DNA of 64,000 nucleotides from Bacteroidota bacterium (GTDB lineage Bacteria; Bacteroidota; Bacteroidia; Chitinophagales; Chitinophagaceae): NCBI GenBank assembly GCA_028876495.1, contig JAGWRO010000038.1, positions 124,001 to 188,000 of the forward strand, read 5' to 3'. Shown piece by piece: positions 62,555 to 64,000 of this stretch (position 1 is its first letter; each line of letters starts with the position of its first letter). The notes under the pieces were generated by a model. It saw only the letters and a program-made list of their open reading frames with translations, ran no database searches and was not told where the DNA came from. The position numbers and the translations under genes were made by a program.

Positions 62555-64000
62555 TTATCTTCCTAACAGATAATTAATGTAAATAATGGTTTGGTTATAT
62601 TGGTTTAGGGCCTCCAGATATTGAAGCCGTATATTAAAAGCCTTGGTAATATCCTGGATATATTCCACATAGCTGATATTACCAGAACGATAATTTTGGT
62701 CTGCGTTTTTTATTATAGCATTGGACTGCTGTAATCCACTGCTATCATAATAAGTAAGCTGCTCCTGCCATTTCTGATATTCCTTTATTTGCTGATTATA
62801 GGTCGTCATGATAATGCTTTGCGTATTTTCATAATCGGCTTGTGCTATTTTTGTGGCAATGCCGGCTGACTGGATTCTTCCCTTTTGCGGTCGAAACCAT
62901 AGCGGAATGCTGATACCAATTTGGTAACCATAATAGCCGCCACTACCATTTTCCGCTTGTTTACTATAACCTACTGTGAAATCCGGAAGCAATCTGCTTT
63001 TTTCCAATGATAACTCCGCACTGGCAACATTTATATTTTGCTGATAATAATTTAAAACAGGATTTTGTGATAGAACCGAAGAATCTGCATTAAGCGGCAG
63101 GCTTAGCTTTTCCAATGTTATGGTTAATTGAACTGGCTGACTTATATTTAACCATTTTTGTAGTTCCTGCTCATCAATCTGTGCATCTTTTTGTGCCTGT
63201 TTTTTCTGCAATAGTACTTGTTGATATTGCACATCGGCGGCTACCTTTTCCAGATAATTGGTTTCTCCGCTTGTATATTTTACAGTTGCTGCTTTTGCAA
63301 AACCGGCATACACGCTATCCTGATATGCCAATACTTTCAGACGGGCAATTCCATATGCCATTTGATGATAAGCCGACCGTACATTTCTTATTAAATCAGT
63401 CTTGGATATTGCCAGTGATTTTTCACTTAACGTTACCTGTTGCTTAAGCACTTTACTTTGCCGTCCGTACACGGTAGGAAAACTAAATGCCTGCTGCACA
63501 CCTATTGTATTATTGCCTAATAACGTAGTATTATCTGCCCCATAACTGAAATTCGTTTTAGGAAGATCAACCGCTGTTTTTTTCAAAGTTTTTTGTTGTT
63601 GTACTACATAATTAGCGCTTTTGATCCCGGCATTATTTTGCAGCGCTAAATGAATAGCTTCCTCTACAGATAGTTTTAAAGGCAGGGTTGTGTCCGCAGT
63701 AATATCTTGACTCTTACTTAACATGGGCAGTGTAATGAAGCCCACTAATAAAAACAGGATAAGAGCAATATTACCAGGGATTTTCTTTTTTCTACGTTTA
63801 CTCTTCCCTGAAAAGATATAGTAAAGAACCGGCAAAACGACTAAAGTCAGAATGGTGGAAGTAATTAAACCTCCTATCACAACAGTTGCTAACGGACGCT
63901 GTACTTCCGCACCTGCAGAAGCGGAGAGCGCCATCGGTAAAAAACCAACAGATGCCACTGTAGCGGTAATGACTACTGGCCTTAAACGCATGTAAGTTCC
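62555..64000 (-). CDS. RND pump (CusA/CzcA-like) fused to a TolC-like domain, partial
   Basis: The frame is open at the right edge. The visible first 80 residues are the end of an HME-type RND pump (RLRPVVITATVASVGFLPMALS; GAEVQRPLATVVIGGLITSTILTL). About 50 residues of linker with a hydrophobic helix follow, then a full TolC-like part of about 380 residues (EEAIHLALQNNAGIKSANYVVQQQK; IGISIPLWF). Such pump-channel fusions are known in Bacteroidota. With the adaptor encoded downstream it would make a whole efflux complex in two proteins. It exports Cu, Ag, Zn, Co or Cd; the metal sites lie outside the window. Confidence 0.92.
   Translation of the reverse strand, partial: GTYMRLRPVVITATVASVGFLPMALSASAGAEVQRPLATVVIGGLITSTILTLVVLPVLYYIFSGKSKRRKKKIPGNIALILFLLVGFITLPMLSKSQDITADTTLPLKLSVEEAIHLALQNNAGIKSANYVVQQQKTLKKTAVDLPKTNFSYGADNTTLLGNNTIGVQQAFSFPTVYGRQSKVLKQQVTLSEKSLAISKTDLIRNVRSAYHQMAYGIARLKVLAYQDSVYAGFAKAATVKYTSGETNYLEKVAADVQYQQVLLQKKQAQKDAQIDEQELQKWLNISQPVQLTITLEKLSLPLNADSSVLSQNPVLNYYQQNINVASAELSLEKSRLLPDFTVGYSKQAENGSGGYYGYQIGISIPLWFRPQKGRIQSAGIATKIAQADYENTQSIIMTTYNQQIKEYQKWQEQLTYYDSSGLQQSNAIIKNADQNYRSGNISYVEYIQDITKAFNIRLQYLEALNQYNQTIIYINYLLGR

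Noticed and set aside
1-64000. CRISPR arrays, tRNA and rRNA genes
   Set aside because: No regularly spaced repeats of 24-40 bases, no cloverleaf with CCA-type ends and no rRNA-like sequence was seen by eye. A tRNAscan or covariance search would settle this.

Overview
The window comes from a member of the Bacteroidota. The evidence is SusC/SusD pairs with an ECF sigma/FecR relay, Bacteroides-type TraE/F/G/I conjugation genes, promoters of the TTTG-N21-TAnnTTTG type, absence of strong Shine-Dalgarno sequences and low GC. The RagB/SusD, DUF6520 and MauE-like content suggests Chitinophagaceae or a relative, but that is inference. There are no rRNA or tRNA genes and no CRISPR array.

Layout. (1) 1-15035 is the end of an integrative conjugative element. 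On the minus strand lie traE, a small protein, a giant DNA methylase-helicase, traF, traG and the start of traI. Upstream are a membrane protein, an RteC-like protein, a hybrid histidine kinase/response regulator with a LuxR domain, and an acetyltransferase. (2) 15536-23564 is a five-gene minus-strand defence operon. It runs from a small XRE controller protein through an Eco57I-type restriction-methylation enzyme, a stand-alone N6-adenine methyltransferase and a catalytically dead prokaryotic Argonaute to a two-helix membrane protein. Three of the four gene junctions share stop and start bases (TAATG or TAGTG) and the fourth has a 1-nt gap. A promoter with a short palindrome sits just before the controller gene. 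This fusion of restriction-modification and Argonaute-membrane-effector modules in one operon is the most interesting thing here. (3) 24192-25793 holds a glycine-rich Abi-alpha-like protein and two related XRE proteins. (4) 25898-35997 is a sigma/FecR/SusC/SusD/thioredoxin uptake locus, split between susD and the thioredoxin gene by a group II intron with its reverse transcriptase. (5) 36039-37920 is a DUF6520/MauE-like/AraC cluster.

(6) 38165-64000 is a heavy-metal resistance region. Intact parts are a CDF exporter, a P1B-type ATPase, two AraC/OmpR regulators, two TonB receptors, an AcfC-like binding protein, an MFS transporter, an RND adaptor and the end of an RND pump fused to a TolC-like protein. 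Between them lie many broken copies: a P-ATPase tail, an adaptor tail joined to half a TonB receptor, a frameshifted sensor kinase, a shortened TolC protein, an AraC remnant, a chrB remnant, a GDCCVxC protein with an internal TGA, and a headless HMA domain. A 1.67-kb insertion sequence with a 4-bp target duplication and a 546-bp terminal-inverted-repeat element carrying a lipoprotein gene lie between a repeated promoter box and the DUF1259/beta-propeller/TonB gene set.

Functional picture: the conjugative element and its two-component/RteC-like control genes adjoin a defence island. The right half has been built by repeated acquisition and decay of metal-resistance cassettes.
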